From assembly GCA_033809355.1 (NCBI GenBank), contig JAPXLV010000001.1, forward strand, positions 62,001 through 126,000: a stretch of 64,000 nt of DNA, in the 5' to 3' direction. The notes below the pieces were generated by a model that made no database searches, was not told where the DNA came from, and saw nothing but the letters and a program-made list of their open reading frames with translations. Shown piece after piece: positions 34,527 to 44,057 of this stretch; position 1 is the first letter of the stretch; every line of letters starts with the position of its first letter. Made by a program: the position numbers and the translations under genes. This stretch comes from T3Sed10-213 sp012519365. Lineage in GTDB: Bacteria; Planctomycetota; Phycisphaerae; Sedimentisphaerales; Anaerohalosphaeraceae.

Positions 34527-35129
34527 TTATCGCGTTTTCCGTGTTATCAGATTGACACCCGCCAGGATCAGCCCCAGCGTAATAAACGCCCCGACGGGCA
34601 TGCCCATGGCCGCCCACGGCATAAACCACGAAGGTGTCGCCGGAATTTCGAACACCTTGCCCGTGGACAACACCTCACGTATCGTGGCCAGCACACACAG
34701 GGCCAAGGTAAATCCGATGCCCATACCCAAGGCATCAGCAAGGCTGACCAGCACAGGACTTTTACTGGCGCAGGCCTCGGCCCGTCCGATGATGATGCAG
34801 TTTACGATAATCAGCGCGATATACGGCCCCAACGCCGCACTCATATCCGGGTAAAACGCCTTGAGATACAAATCCGCGATTGTGACAAATGTCGAAATCG
34901 TCAGCGTAAACATCAAAATTCGCAGGTGCGGCTTGAGCAGATGCTTCATCAGGCTTACGACAACATTGGAACAGGTCAGCACAAAGATCACACTGAGCCC
35001 CATTGTCAGCGCCGGCTTGAGTGCGGTGGTTACCGCCAGCACCGGACACATCCCCAGCAGCAGCCGCAGTACCGGGTTATTCTGCCACAGTCCCGCCACA
35101 AATGTCTTTCGCAAACTTTGCTCGGCCAT
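34527..35129 (-). CDS. rnfE: Rnf complex subunit E
   Basis: A six-helix membrane subunit paralogous to RnfA. Hallmarks are GLWQNNPVLRLLLGMCPVLAVT (N-terminal signature with Cys) and YIALIIVNCIIIGRAEACAS (second cluster Cys and a conserved RAEA turn). At 200 residues it is the expected length. GAGGA stands about 10 bases ahead of ATG 35129. It lies 57 bases after rnfG and 57 bases before rnfA on the same strand. Confidence 0.95.
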   Translation of the reverse strand: MAEQSLRKTFVAGLWQNNPVLRLLLGMCPVLAVTTALKPALTMGLSVIFVLTCSNVVVSLMKHLLKPHLRILMFTLTISTFVTIADLYLKAFYPDMSAALGPYIALIIVNCIIIGRAEACASKSPVLVSLADALGMGIGFTLALCVLATIREVLSTGKVFEIPATPSWFMPWAAMGMPVGAFITLGLILAGVNLITRKTR

Positions 35130-35186
35130 GTTATGCGATTCCTCTCAGATCAATGACGTCATTATGGATTAGTCCGTCAAAACCGA

Positions 35187-35825
35187 TTAGGGGGACGTCT
35201 TTAGCAGCCCCTCGGCTATCAGTTTTTGCTTAATCGGCACCAAATAGGAATTGAAAATGTCCACCACCGCCTGACTGGAGACGGTCGCTCCGCTGATGGC
35301 GACGATTTGGTCGTTGATCTCGGCCGGATCCCCGGACTTGACCAGCGTCAGCGTCCCGACCGGCGCGCCGATAAACTGCGGCTGAAAAAAGCCGCCCTGG
35401 TCGGGGGGGATGTTGATTTTATCGCCAAAGCCCGGCGTCTCGTTACTGCTGAGCACGCGAAATCCGGCGATGGTTTCGAACGCCGCGTCTGTGGCCACGA
35501 CCAACTGAATCTTATCGGCAAACCCCGACCCTTCGCAGACAAATGCCCACCCGACGGTCCGGCCGGACGCATCAAGGCCGCGTTTGACATCCACCGGGAC
35601 GGTCTTGCCGTCGATCTCAATCCACACCGGTTCGGCGGCAGCCGATTCAAACTGCACCGCCTCGGGCAGCAGCAGGCCGGCCAGTCGGTTAAACTGGTTG
35701 ATGGTATTTTGCTCAATGCGGGGCCTCCAGGCGGCCTCGGTAATCGCCAGCAGTGCGCCAAATACCAGCGCCGCCATCATCAGAACCCAGCTCTGTTCGA
35801 AATAGTATTTGATCTTAGCAAACAT
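35187..35825 (-). CDS. rnfG: Rnf complex subunit G (covalent FMN)
   Basis: A periplasm-facing flavoprotein of the Rnf complex, 212 residues. One N-terminal membrane helix (about 12-32) is followed by the FMN-binding domain. The flavinylation motif is ISGATVSSQAVV near residue 176, the threonine of SGAT being the expected attachment site. FVCEGSGFADKIQLVV and FRVLSSNETPGFGDKI match the family. ATG 35825 is chosen: a perfect AGGAGG begins eight bases before it. The start therefore lies inside the end of rnfD (11-base overlap), indicating coupling. Confidence 0.94.
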   Translation of the reverse strand: MFAKIKYYFEQSWVLMMAALVFGALLAITEAAWRPRIEQNTINQFNRLAGLLLPEAVQFESAAAEPVWIEIDGKTVPVDVKRGLDASGRTVGWAFVCEGSGFADKIQLVVATDAAFETIAGFRVLSSNETPGFGDKINIPPDQGGFFQPQFIGAPVGTLTLVKSGDPAEINDQIVAISGATVSSQAVVDIFNSYLVPIKQKLIAEGLLKTSP

Positions 35826-36825
35826 CAGGGACACCTCCTGCGGGTGTTAACTTGCAAAATCGATCAATCAGCGGCGTAAGGGCATTCATTATCAACACCG
35901 CGTACATGACTCCTTCCGGATACTCCCCCACGATACGAATCAGCATAATCAGCGCCCCGACTCCCAGCCCGAAAATCCACATCCCTTTGACAGTCAGTGG
36001 CGCAGTAACCGGATCAGTGGCGATAAAAAACGCACAAATCAGCAACCCGCCGCCGAACAGATGCAGCAGCGGATTGACATAAGCCTGCGGGTTCATCAGC
36101 CAGGTCGCCAGCGCGATGCCGCCGGATGACAGCAGCACCGCTGCGGGAATATGCCAGGTAATCGTCCGGCGGAACAGCAAATACGCCCCCCCGATCAGCA
36201 GTGCCAATGCACTGGTCTCACCCAGACAGCCGCCCACTTCGCCCCAAAACGCATTGGAAATTTGGGCATTGATGTATTGGGGCTCGACCTGTCCTTTCTG
36301 CACCGCCTTGCTCCAGGCCAGCGGCGTGGCTTGCGTGGTGGCACTGGTGTTGGCGGCGGTGATTATCGGCAGCTCCGCTTCGAGCGTGGCCGGTACTGTC
36401 CACGTCGTCATCGCCGCGCCGAACGAAGCGGTCATAAACGCCCGCGCCGCCATGGCCGGATTAAAGATATTGGACCCCAGCCCCCCGAAAACCATCTTGG
36501 CAATCACAATTGCAAACACACTGCCGACGATGGCTGCCGAAAACGGCACCTGCGGCGGCAGCGACAGCGCCAAAATCACTCCCGTGACTACTGCGCTCAA
36601 ATCACCGAGAGAGGCTGCCCGTTTGCGAATCACAGTACACAGCCATTCACTGATGACACACGTAATGACACAGACGGCAATGACCAGCAGTGCCCGCAGG
36701 CGAAAAAACAGGCCCGCTGCAATCACCGCCGGCAGCAATCCGATCAAGACATCGCCCATCACCCGGCGTGTAGAAAGTGCCTGGCGGATGTGCGGCGCCG
36801 GGGATACGGTTATCTTACTCAGCAT
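35815..36825 (-). CDS. rnfD: Rnf complex subunit D (covalent FMN)
   Basis: An integral membrane subunit, 336 residues with about nine helices, homologous to NqrB. The N-terminal SPAPHIRQALSTRRVMGDVL is the common start. GGLGSNIFNPAMAARAFM is a strong RnfD/NqrB signature. The covalent-FMN threonine is expected in ATTQATPLAW, the counterpart of the SGATPL motif; here Gly is replaced by Gln, a small departure from the SGAT consensus. FFIATDPVTAPLT and VGEYPEGVMYAVLIMNALTP follow. It overlaps rnfG by 11 bases and lies 102 bases downstream of rnfC. Confidence 0.94.
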   Translation of the reverse strand: MLSKITVSPAPHIRQALSTRRVMGDVLIGLLPAVIAAGLFFRLRALLVIAVCVITCVISEWLCTVIRKRAASLGDLSAVVTGVILALSLPPQVPFSAAIVGSVFAIVIAKMVFGGLGSNIFNPAMAARAFMTASFGAAMTTWTVPATLEAELPIITAANTSATTQATPLAWSKAVQKGQVEPQYINAQISNAFWGEVGGCLGETSALALLIGGAYLLFRRTITWHIPAAVLLSSGGIALATWLMNPQAYVNPLLHLFGGGLLICAFFIATDPVTAPLTVKGMWIFGLGVGALIMLIRIVGEYPEGVMYAVLIMNALTPLIDRFCKLTPAGGVPDVC

Positions 36826-36927
36826 TGAACTATCCTTATTTTCATCTTAATTTTCAGCATGAAAGTACGTTTAGAACTCAGCATTCATAATTTAACATTG
36901 ACGATTTATGTTTAGAATTTTTCCCTC

Positions 36928-38301
36928 TTAGGCTTGCATTCGTTTTTTGGCGCGTGCGACCAATATTTTGCCGGTCTTGATGTAGCCGGTCACCTCGATA
37001 TTGGCCGGACAGACATAACTGCAGCAGCCGCACTCGATGCACGCGGACATATAATACTGCTCGGCAATATCCATCCGATTATGTTTGACCGCATGAGCGA
37101 TTTTGGTGGGGTTCAATCCTTCCGGGCAAGCCAAGACACAGCGACCGCAGCGGAGACACGGCGTTTGCAGTTTTTGGGATTGAGCTCGGGCGACATCCTC
37201 CCGTGTCAGCACGGTAATCGCCCCGGCGGTCTTGGTCAGCGGCGTGTTCAAATCGGCGATTGCAAAGCCCATCATCGGCCCCCCGATCACGACCTTGGCC
37301 GCCTGTTCGGTCAACCCTCCGCAATGCTCCAGCAGGTCACTGATGGTCATCCCGATGGGCACGTAATAATTGCCGGGGCGGGCAACCGCCTGCCCCGTAA
37401 CGGTCGTTATCCGATGGGTCAGCGGTTTGTTCAGCACCACCGCCTCGGCAATAGCCGCACAGGTCGCGACATTCAGCACACACACACCGATAGTCGGCGG
37501 AATCTTGCCGGTCGGGACGGTTTTGCCCAGCAGCGACCGAATCAGCTGCCGTTCGCCGCCCTGGGGGTATTTGGTCTTTACCGCCGTGACTTGAATATCC
37601 AGGTCCTCAACGGTCGAAGCTGCCTCGGTCATTACACCGATCGCCAAGGGTTTGTTGTCCTCAATGCCGATTCGCACCTTTTCGACGCCGCAGGCCTTGG
37701 CGGCCAGCCGTATCCCCGCCAGCACCTGCCAGGTTCCTTCCAGCATCAGCCGATAATCGCAGGTAATAAACGGCTCGCACTCACAGCCGTTAATCAGCAG
37801 AATCTCTTTGAGCATTGCCGGATTCGGCTCAATCTTGACGCGTGTCGGAAAGCCCGCCCCCCCCATACCGACCAGCCCGCCGTTGCCGACCGCCTGGCAA
37901 ATGTGTTCTACCGAATACGGCTCGGCGCTGAAGCCGGCGTCAAACCGCTCAAACGGCGGCGTTTGGGCGGCTGGGCTGTCTGCAGCCGTTTCAATCAGCA
38001 CCGCCATTGTCCGTCCGACTACCGGATGCGACTGCAGCGCAATGTCCTTGACCGTTCCGTTCACCGGCGAATGGACGGGCGCCGAGACAAAGGCGTCGCT
38101 TTTGCCGATCATCTGCCCGGCCTGGACGGTGTCGCGCTTGGCCACCAGCGGTTGGCACGGTGCGCCCAGATGCTGACTGAGCAGGATGGCCACCTGTTTG
38201 GGCGGTACCACCGGCTCTATGTCACAGTTTTCGCTGATATGCTTGTTTTCAGGCGGATGCACACCGCCCGGAAAGGTCGCTTTTTTGCTTAGTATTACCA
38301 T
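36928..38301 (-). CDS. rnfC: Rnf complex subunit C
   Basis: The cytoplasmic NADH-binding subunit, 457 residues, homologous to NqrA/NuoF. The N terminus TFPGGVHPPENK is characteristic. VGMGGAGFPTRVKIEP carries the nucleotide/FMN-binding glycines, and EILLINGCECEPFITCDYRL is a family hallmark. Two [4Fe-4S] motifs near the end are CLRCGRCVLACPEGLNP and CIECGCCSYVCPANI. ATG 38301 is preferred to an in-frame start at 38343 because the conserved N terminus begins there and GGGA precedes it. First of the canonical rnfCDGEAB order. Confidence 0.95.
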   Translation of the reverse strand: MVILSKKATFPGGVHPPENKHISENCDIEPVVPPKQVAILLSQHLGAPCQPLVAKRDTVQAGQMIGKSDAFVSAPVHSPVNGTVKDIALQSHPVVGRTMAVLIETAADSPAAQTPPFERFDAGFSAEPYSVEHICQAVGNGGLVGMGGAGFPTRVKIEPNPAMLKEILLINGCECEPFITCDYRLMLEGTWQVLAGIRLAAKACGVEKVRIGIEDNKPLAIGVMTEAASTVEDLDIQVTAVKTKYPQGGERQLIRSLLGKTVPTGKIPPTIGVCVLNVATCAAIAEAVVLNKPLTHRITTVTGQAVARPGNYYVPIGMTISDLLEHCGGLTEQAAKVVIGGPMMGFAIADLNTPLTKTAGAITVLTREDVARAQSQKLQTPCLRCGRCVLACPEGLNPTKIAHAVKHNRMDIAEQYYMSACIECGCCSYVCPANIEVTGYIKTGKILVARAKKRMQA

Positions 38302-38358
38302 ATGTCGTCCCGTCTCAATTTGGTATTGGTCCCCGATTGTCACAAGCGGCCGGAAGAT

Positions 38359-38688
38359 TTATTCTGGACACGCCAAATCTGTTTCGTCTTTCCGTTCCGG
38401 AGTCGAGCGGCGATGGCAAACGACCTTGCCAAGCCACACCGCCCCGACAGTAGCGGCCGCACTGCCTCCGAACACCACCGCAATGCGAAGATTCTCAGCC
38501 CACGTCTTAGGCAGCCACCGGTCAAACCCGATAACCAACACCGCAAAAAGACCGATTGGCACCACAAACGCCCAAAACACCTTGCCCGCCACCGGCGGCG
38601 CGTCGCTGTGTCCAAGACGCCGATAAACCTCCCTGCAACTGTCTTTTTGCGGACATTGCGAACAATAATCGTTGTTTTTTATTCCCAT
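38359..38688 (-). CDS. Small Cys-rich membrane protein upstream of rnfC
   Basis: A 109-residue protein starting MGIKNNDYCSQCPQKDSCRE: a CX2CX5C cluster in the first 20 residues, then two membrane helices (about 33-52 and 66-85) and a polar tail with a lone Cys. Length, cysteines before a helical hairpin and position at the head of an Rnf operon recall RseC/SoxR-reducing-system proteins, but the sequence match is not clear and I do not name it so. It ends 57 bases before the rnfC start, so it is likely the first gene of the operon and could be an electron-transfer or assembly factor. Confidence 0.7.
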   Translation of the reverse strand: MGIKNNDYCSQCPQKDSCREVYRRLGHSDAPPVAGKVFWAFVVPIGLFAVLVIGFDRWLPKTWAENLRIAVVFGGSAAATVGAVWLGKVVCHRRSTPERKDETDLACPE

Positions 38689-38797
38689 CCGTGCATTAAA
38701 AAATTTTCCTTATAGTCAACAAAAACAGACTTTTCAAGCAAAAATCCTACTGGTTTGTTGCTGTGGTCTATCCTCTTTTATCGCCGCTTGTCTTGTT

Positions 38798-39859
38798 TTA
38801 CAGCAAGGCGGACGCCTCGGCTCCTGCCAGACGTAAAATCCGCGCCGGCTCCTCGGCCATCCCAGTACGAGCCGACAAATACGCCGCCTCGATAACCGCC
38901 ATAGTATTTAGGTCCATCCCATGCTCAGGATGCAGCGGATTGGCTTTCGGGTCGCTCAGGTGGTCAACCAAATTCTTGAGCAAACGCTCCATAGAAGGCC
39001 GTCGGCCCTCTTTATAGATGATGCGTTCCAGTTCCTCGCCGCTGTTCTCGCAGATGACAACCTCATCCTGCGTGGCCGTCAAATGCCGATCCTTGCCGTG
39101 AATTCGCAAATGCTGTCGGGCCGGGCCGAGCGTTCGACTGGCACACATCTGAGCGATCAGCGTATCAGAAAACTGCATCGCCACGATCGCCGTGTCCTCG
39201 GTCAGACTAAGCCGTTGCTGACGATCGGGCGCCTGACTTTGGGTCAGGGCATAGACCCGCTGCGGCAACCCAAAACATAATACCATCTCATCAATAAGGT
39301 TATAGCAATTTTGCAGAAGCACCCCTCCGCCGGTCAACTGGGGATCCAGCCGCCATCGTTCGGACGGTGCAAGCGATTCGGCCGGAAGATGACAGGCCAG
39401 AGTAACCAAGTGGACCGTGTTGGATTGTTCCACACTCGAATGTAAAAACTTCAATATATGCTCAAACGGACGGCCAAAACGTCCATTTTGTGCCACTGTG
39501 AACAACACGCCTTCCCGTTTAGCAGTATTGATAAATTCGGCGCCCTGCTCAAAATTCAACGTCCACGGCCACGCCGAGAGGATGTTCATTTTTTTTTGAA
39601 GGGCTTGTCGGATGTGGTCGATGGTTTGGTGAGGCGGTGCCCCGATAAACAATAAGTCCGCTTTATTCTGGACAATCAACTGCCGATAATCAGTGTAATG
39701 CGCGCACTCGTATTTGCGGCCCGCCACCTCGGCGCTGGTCGGGTCGGTATCACCGACGGCCACAATCCTGAGCGTTGGCATTTCCCAGGCGATCTCCAAA
39801 AGGTCCTCGACGCAGCCCGTCAAGCCGATGGCCGCTACAGTCAGTTGCTGTTCATCCAT
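38798..39859 (-). CDS. Gfo/Idh/MocA-like protein lacking the usual catalytic lysine
   Basis: A 353-residue protein with the Gfo/Idh/MocA fold. An N-terminal Rossmann domain starts VAAIGLTGCVEDLL and includes ADLLFIGAPPHQTIDHIRQA. The C-terminal alpha/beta domain contains SERWRLDPQLTGGGVLLQNC then YNLIDEMVLCFGLP. Two departures stand out. The EKP motif that holds the catalytic lysine reads AWPWTL, and the usual D-x-x-x-H near the GGG strand reads QNCYNLIDE. It may therefore bind a sugar or nucleotide without oxidising it, or use other residues. It is divergent from the aldolase/dehydrogenase gene, which could share a regulator. Confidence 0.8.
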   Translation of the reverse strand: MDEQQLTVAAIGLTGCVEDLLEIAWEMPTLRIVAVGDTDPTSAEVAGRKYECAHYTDYRQLIVQNKADLLFIGAPPHQTIDHIRQALQKKMNILSAWPWTLNFEQGAEFINTAKREGVLFTVAQNGRFGRPFEHILKFLHSSVEQSNTVHLVTLACHLPAESLAPSERWRLDPQLTGGGVLLQNCYNLIDEMVLCFGLPQRVYALTQSQAPDRQQRLSLTEDTAIVAMQFSDTLIAQMCASRTLGPARQHLRIHGKDRHLTATQDEVVICENSGEELERIIYKEGRRPSMERLLKNLVDHLSDPKANPLHPEHGMDLNTMAVIEAAYLSARTGMAEEPARILRLAGAEASALL

Positions 39860-40075
39860 AAACCCGGCCCATCCCCTCAGCGGAGAATTCAGAATATTTC
39901 TGGTTGCTTGGCGTCATGCTTATGCGGCTATTATACCCTGACCAAGCCCACTGTCCAGACGAACTTATCCACGATTTTGCCGGCAAACTTTGACCACTGC
40001 GGGCTTTTCTTTTCACGGTGAATTGTTATACTGCGTATGTGCATGTGCAACTTTTATTATTGGATGAGACAGATT

Positions 40076-42007
40076 ATGGACGCATTGAATGACCTGATTC
40101 GGATTTCCGCCGCCGTTGGTGCCGACCCGTCTCTCGTTTTGGGCAATTTTGGCAATACCTCCGTCAAGACCGACGACAACAAGTGGATGTATATCAAAAC
40201 CAGCGGCACCGCCTTGACCGAGGTCAGCGACGAACAAGGCTGGCGACGGGTGCGGGTGGCCGATGTCCTGAACCTGCTCTCGGATAAGCAATTGCCCCGA
40301 ATGGATGAAGCGCGACGCGCCGTCCATCTCGATGCGGCCTTGCTGCTGGCCTGCGACGACGACCAGCCGGCAGACTGCAAGCCCTCGGTCGAAACATTCT
40401 TTCATGCCCTGCTCGATAAGGTGGTCGTCCATCTGCACCCAGAGGCGGTGCTGTCAGCGGCCTGCTCCAAAGACGGTCCCCAACTCACGGCCACTCTGTT
40501 TGCCAGGGGAAAATATCCCCCGCTGTGGCTTCCCTACAAGGGGTTGGGCTATCCGTGCGCTCGTACGATTCGAACCCTTGCCGCACGGTATGAATCCGAG
40601 CACGGCCGCCGTCCAGAGGTGCTGATAATGCAAAATCACGGCCTGATTGTCAGCGCCGGCTCGACCGAAGCAGCCCTGCGGCTTGTCAAAAAAACCGTTG
40701 CTGCTTTTGCCAATTGTCAAAAACCCATCACACCTCTTGCTTCCCAAACCCCCGATCCAAAAACGCTCAACGCCGCTCGCTCGGCCATTCGTCAGGCCGT
40801 TTTTAACGCCGCCGGCAGGTATGTGGCGGTCCACGGCTGGCTCGATGGGCAGATGCGCGCGTTGCTGGCCGACCCCAACGCCAAAGCCTTCTGCCGCGGC
40901 GGAGCGATTACCCCCGACGAGGCGGTCATACTGCACGGCGGCCCGCTGTGGCTCGAAACACTCGACCCTGCGCGGCTGACCCGACAGCTTGTAAAACGCA
41001 AGCAGGCCGGTGCCCCTTTGCCGGTGGGGTTTGCCGTCAAGGGGATGGGGCTGTTTACGGCCGTCTCGGCGACTCAAATCCCCTTTGTCGGCGACTTTGC
41101 CCGCTCCTATTTACGCGTACGTCGCGACGTCCTGCACGGCGGCCTGCGATGCATTCCCCGCGTGCTGGCTGAACGCTATGCCGAAACCAAGGCGCAGCCT
41201 GCCCCGGCCGGTGTGCTCAGCGGTCGGCTGGCGGTGGTCACCGGTGCCGGCAGCGGACTGGGGCGCAGCATCGCCGTCGGCCTGGCACGCGCCGGAGCCA
41301 ACGTAGGGTTGGCTGACATTGACGCCGCGGCCATCGATCAGACAGCACAATTCATCGCCGCCGAGCGTCCCGATGTCGCCACGCTGCCGCTGCCGTGCAA
41401 TGTAACCGATGAGAAGGCCGTGGATGCCGCCTTTCAAACATTAATGGACATATGGGGCGGGGTGGATATTCTGGTCAATGCCGCCGGCGTAGCCCCGGCC
41501 TATTCGCTGGTGGAGCTGCCGGTGGATAAATGGCGATTTGCGCTTGAGGTCAATCTGACCGGTTACTTTCTGATGGCCCGTGCAGCGGCGCGGATTATGA
41601 TCGCCCAAGCCATCGGCGGAGCGATTATCAACATCAGTTCCAAGTCCGGTCTGGAGCCGAGCAAAAACAACACCCCCTACAACGCCACCAAAGCCGGTGA
41701 AATTCATATGGCCCGCGGCTGGGCGCTGGAGCTGGGCCCGCACAACATCCGCGTCAACAGCGTCTGTCCCGGAAATGTGTTCGAAGGCTCCAAAATCTGG
41801 AACCCCGAATACATCAAAGTCTGCGCGAAAAAATATGGCATCAAGCTGGAAGAAGTGATTCCCTATTACATTAGCAAAACCGCCCTGAATCGAGAAATCA
41901 AAGGGCAGGACATCGCCGATTCGGTGGTCTTTCTGGCCTCCGATCAGGCACGACGCATGACCGGCCAGACGCTCGTGGTCGATGCCGGCCAAGTGTTTGT
42001 GCGCTGA
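40076..42007 (+). CDS. Bifunctional class II aldolase / short-chain dehydrogenase
   Basis: A 643-residue fusion. The N-terminal half (about 1-370) is a class II aldolase/adducin domain: VLGNFGNTSVKTDD, the zinc histidines in VVHLHPEAVLSAA and in MQNHGLIVSAGST. The C-terminal half (about 385-643) is an SDR with TGAGSGLGRSIAVGLARAG (NAD), the serine region NISSKSG, and YNATKAGE (Tyr and Lys). This architecture is that of RhaD-type bifunctional rhamnulose-1-phosphate aldolase/lactaldehyde dehydrogenase proteins, which split a deoxyketose phosphate and oxidise the lactaldehyde. Other substrates are possible. The start at 40076 is chosen because the first 13 residues of a longer frame (40037) are cysteine-rich and unlike the family. 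Confidence 0.85.
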   Translation: MDALNDLIRISAAVGADPSLVLGNFGNTSVKTDDNKWMYIKTSGTALTEVSDEQGWRRVRVADVLNLLSDKQLPRMDEARRAVHLDAALLLACDDDQPADCKPSVETFFHALLDKVVVHLHPEAVLSAACSKDGPQLTATLFARGKYPPLWLPYKGLGYPCARTIRTLAARYESEHGRRPEVLIMQNHGLIVSAGSTEAALRLVKKTVAAFANCQKPITPLASQTPDPKTLNAARSAIRQAVFNAAGRYVAVHGWLDGQMRALLADPNAKAFCRGGAITPDEAVILHGGPLWLETLDPARLTRQLVKRKQAGAPLPVGFAVKGMGLFTAVSATQIPFVGDFARSYLRVRRDVLHGGLRCIPRVLAERYAETKAQPAPAGVLSGRLAVVTGAGSGLGRSIAVGLARAGANVGLADIDAAAIDQTAQFIAAERPDVATLPLPCNVTDEKAVDAAFQTLMDIWGGVDILVNAAGVAPAYSLVELPVDKWRFALEVNLTGYFLMARAAARIMIAQAIGGAIINISSKSGLEPSKNNTPYNATKAGEIHMARGWALELGPHNIRVNSVCPGNVFEGSKIWNPEYIKVCAKKYGIKLEEVIPYYISKTALNREIKGQDIADSVVFLASDQARRMTGQTLVVDAGQVFVR

Positions 42008-42131
42008 TGACATACCACGGGCTTTCCGGCCCGTGTTAGAATCGGCGTCTTATAAAAAGTGGGCAGGATGAGCCTGTGGCCGAGACGGCTGTGCCGCAAA
42101 AGACAAATAAATTTTGAGTAAGGGGATTGCA

Positions 42132-44039
42132 ATGAACCATCGAACACTCATCGCAGCAGTAAGTACTTTCGGGATGGGTTTGGTCTGTACGGCCTCTGCC
42201 GCTGCGGCGGAAGTTTCGCTCGAGCAAGTCGCCGCCGCCATTCAGCGAGCCGACCAGCCGCCTCCGACGCTCTTGATCAATGCCCGGCAGGAACAAATCG
42301 TTCAAACCCACCTTCAATCCGATCCTTTCTTCAATGCCCTGGCCGATGCGATTATTCAAAGGGCCGATCGCTACGTCGGCGGAAAACCCGTTCAGCGGGT
42401 CATGACCGGTCGGCGTTTGCTGTCGGTCTCAAGGGAGTGTCTAACGCGGCTCAGTGTACTGGCGGCGGCCTTTGGCCTGACCGAAGATTTTCGCTATCGC
42501 GACCAGGCCCAGGCCGAAATGCTCGCGGCGGCGGCCTTTTCGGATTGGAACCCCAGCCATTTTCTGGATACCGCCGAGATGACCGCTGCGTTGGGCATTG
42601 GCTATGACCGTTTTTACAACGTCCTGTCCGATGAAGCCCGCCTGCAGATTCGCACTGCCATCATCGAAAAAGGCCTGAACCCTTCCTTTACGCCAAACCA
42701 GTGGTGGATTACAGCGGAAAACAACTGGAACCAGGTTTGCCATGGCGGCCTGACCATCGGGGCATTGGCGATCCGTCGTGAGGCCCCCGAGCTGGCGGCC
42801 CGCGTAATCCATCGTGCCATCAGCAACATCCCCCGAGCAATGAACGAATATGAACCGGATGGCGCCTACCCCGAAGGACCGGGCTACTGGTCATACGGCA
42901 CCTCATACAATGTTGCCATGATCGCGGCCCTCGAGTCGGTGCTTGGCACGGATTTTGGCCTATCTGAGCGAAAAGGCTTTGCCGCCGCCGGTGACTATTA
43001 TTTGCATGTCAGCGGTCCAAGCGGTTTGTATTTTAACTATGCCGACTGCGGGCGCGGCGGCTCGGTGGATCCCACAATGTTCTGGTTCGCATATCGGTAT
43101 GACAAGCCGTACCTGCTGTTTCATCAATTGCCAATGCTCTGGCCCAAAGACGCCGAAAAGATCACCCACATCTCCTGGCTCTCTCCGATGCTGCTGCTGT
43201 GGGGACAAACTGAAACTCAGATTCCCCCCCGGCGGCACTGGCTTGGACGCGGCCAAACACCGGTGGCCAACTTTCGCAGTTCCTGGACCGAACCTGATGC
43301 GGCCTATCTGGCCGTCAAGGGCGGCTGCGCCTTTTCCAACCACGCCCATATGGACGCCGGCTCATTCGTCTATGAGGCCGATGGTGTCCGCTGGGCGTTG
43401 GATTTGGGAATGCAGGATTACACGCGGATGGAAAGCCGCGGGCTGGATATCTGGAATCGAGGCCAGAATTCCGACCGCTGGAAGATTTTCCGCTACAGCA
43501 ACTTTGCTCACAACACCCTGACCGTTAACAGCCAATTGCACAACGTCCGCGGCGTGGCTCGTATTATTCGTTTTTCCGATGCCGATCCCAGGCCTTTTGC
43601 CGTTATCGAAATGAGCGAAGTCTTCGAAAATCAACTGGCCAAAGTCGACCGCGGCGTGGCGTTGCTGGATACCCGACAGGCCCTGATTCAGGATGAATGG
43701 GCCGCCGGCGAAAAACCCGCCGCCGTGCGCTGGGCGATGGTTGCTCCCGGCAAGGCCGACATACTCAGCCCTACCGTCGCCCGACTCAGCGAAAAAGGGA
43801 AAACCCTGTTGTTTGAACTTCACTGTCCCGAACCAACGCACCTGAAACTCTATTCCACCGAGCCGCCCAACGAATGGGACGAACCCAACCCCAACACCTA
43901 TTTAATCGGCTTTGAGATAACTCTTAAACCCCGCCAGGCGATTCGACTGGCGGTAACGCTGACTCCGGGAAGTGTGGACAAAAAACGTGACATTTTACCC
44001 TTAAAACCCTTGTCCCAGTGGACAAACCAGAGCCCGTAA
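42132..44039 (+). CDS. Secreted heparinase II/III-like polysaccharide lyase
   Basis: A 635-residue exported enzyme: signal peptide residues 1-26 ending ASAAAAE. The alpha/alpha-toroid part has ITAENNWNQVCHGGLTIGAL (with the conserved Asn/His), then EYEPDGAYPEGPGYWSYGTS with the active tyrosine region. The beta-sandwich C-terminal part begins near 390 with KGGCAFSNHAHMDAGSFVYE, where the His/Asp/Ser are typical of PL12/PL15/PL17-type lyases. The exact polymer (heparin-like, alginate or another uronic-acid polymer) cannot be set from sequence. AAGGGG precedes ATG 42132. It lies 124 bases after the aldolase/dehydrogenase gene and probably shares its operon. Confidence 0.85.
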   Translation: MNHRTLIAAVSTFGMGLVCTASAAAAEVSLEQVAAAIQRADQPPPTLLINARQEQIVQTHLQSDPFFNALADAIIQRADRYVGGKPVQRVMTGRRLLSVSRECLTRLSVLAAAFGLTEDFRYRDQAQAEMLAAAAFSDWNPSHFLDTAEMTAALGIGYDRFYNVLSDEARLQIRTAIIEKGLNPSFTPNQWWITAENNWNQVCHGGLTIGALAIRREAPELAARVIHRAISNIPRAMNEYEPDGAYPEGPGYWSYGTSYNVAMIAALESVLGTDFGLSERKGFAAAGDYYLHVSGPSGLYFNYADCGRGGSVDPTMFWFAYRYDKPYLLFHQLPMLWPKDAEKITHISWLSPMLLLWGQTETQIPPRRHWLGRGQTPVANFRSSWTEPDAAYLAVKGGCAFSNHAHMDAGSFVYEADGVRWALDLGMQDYTRMESRGLDIWNRGQNSDRWKIFRYSNFAHNTLTVNSQLHNVRGVARIIRFSDADPRPFAVIEMSEVFENQLAKVDRGVALLDTRQALIQDEWAAGEKPAAVRWAMVAPGKADILSPTVARLSEKGKTLLFELHCPEPTHLKLYSTEPPNEWDEPNPNTYLIGFEITLKPRQAIRLAVTLTPGSVDKKRDILPLKPLSQWTNQSP

Positions 44040-44057
44040 ACCCGCCGCTGCCAACGC

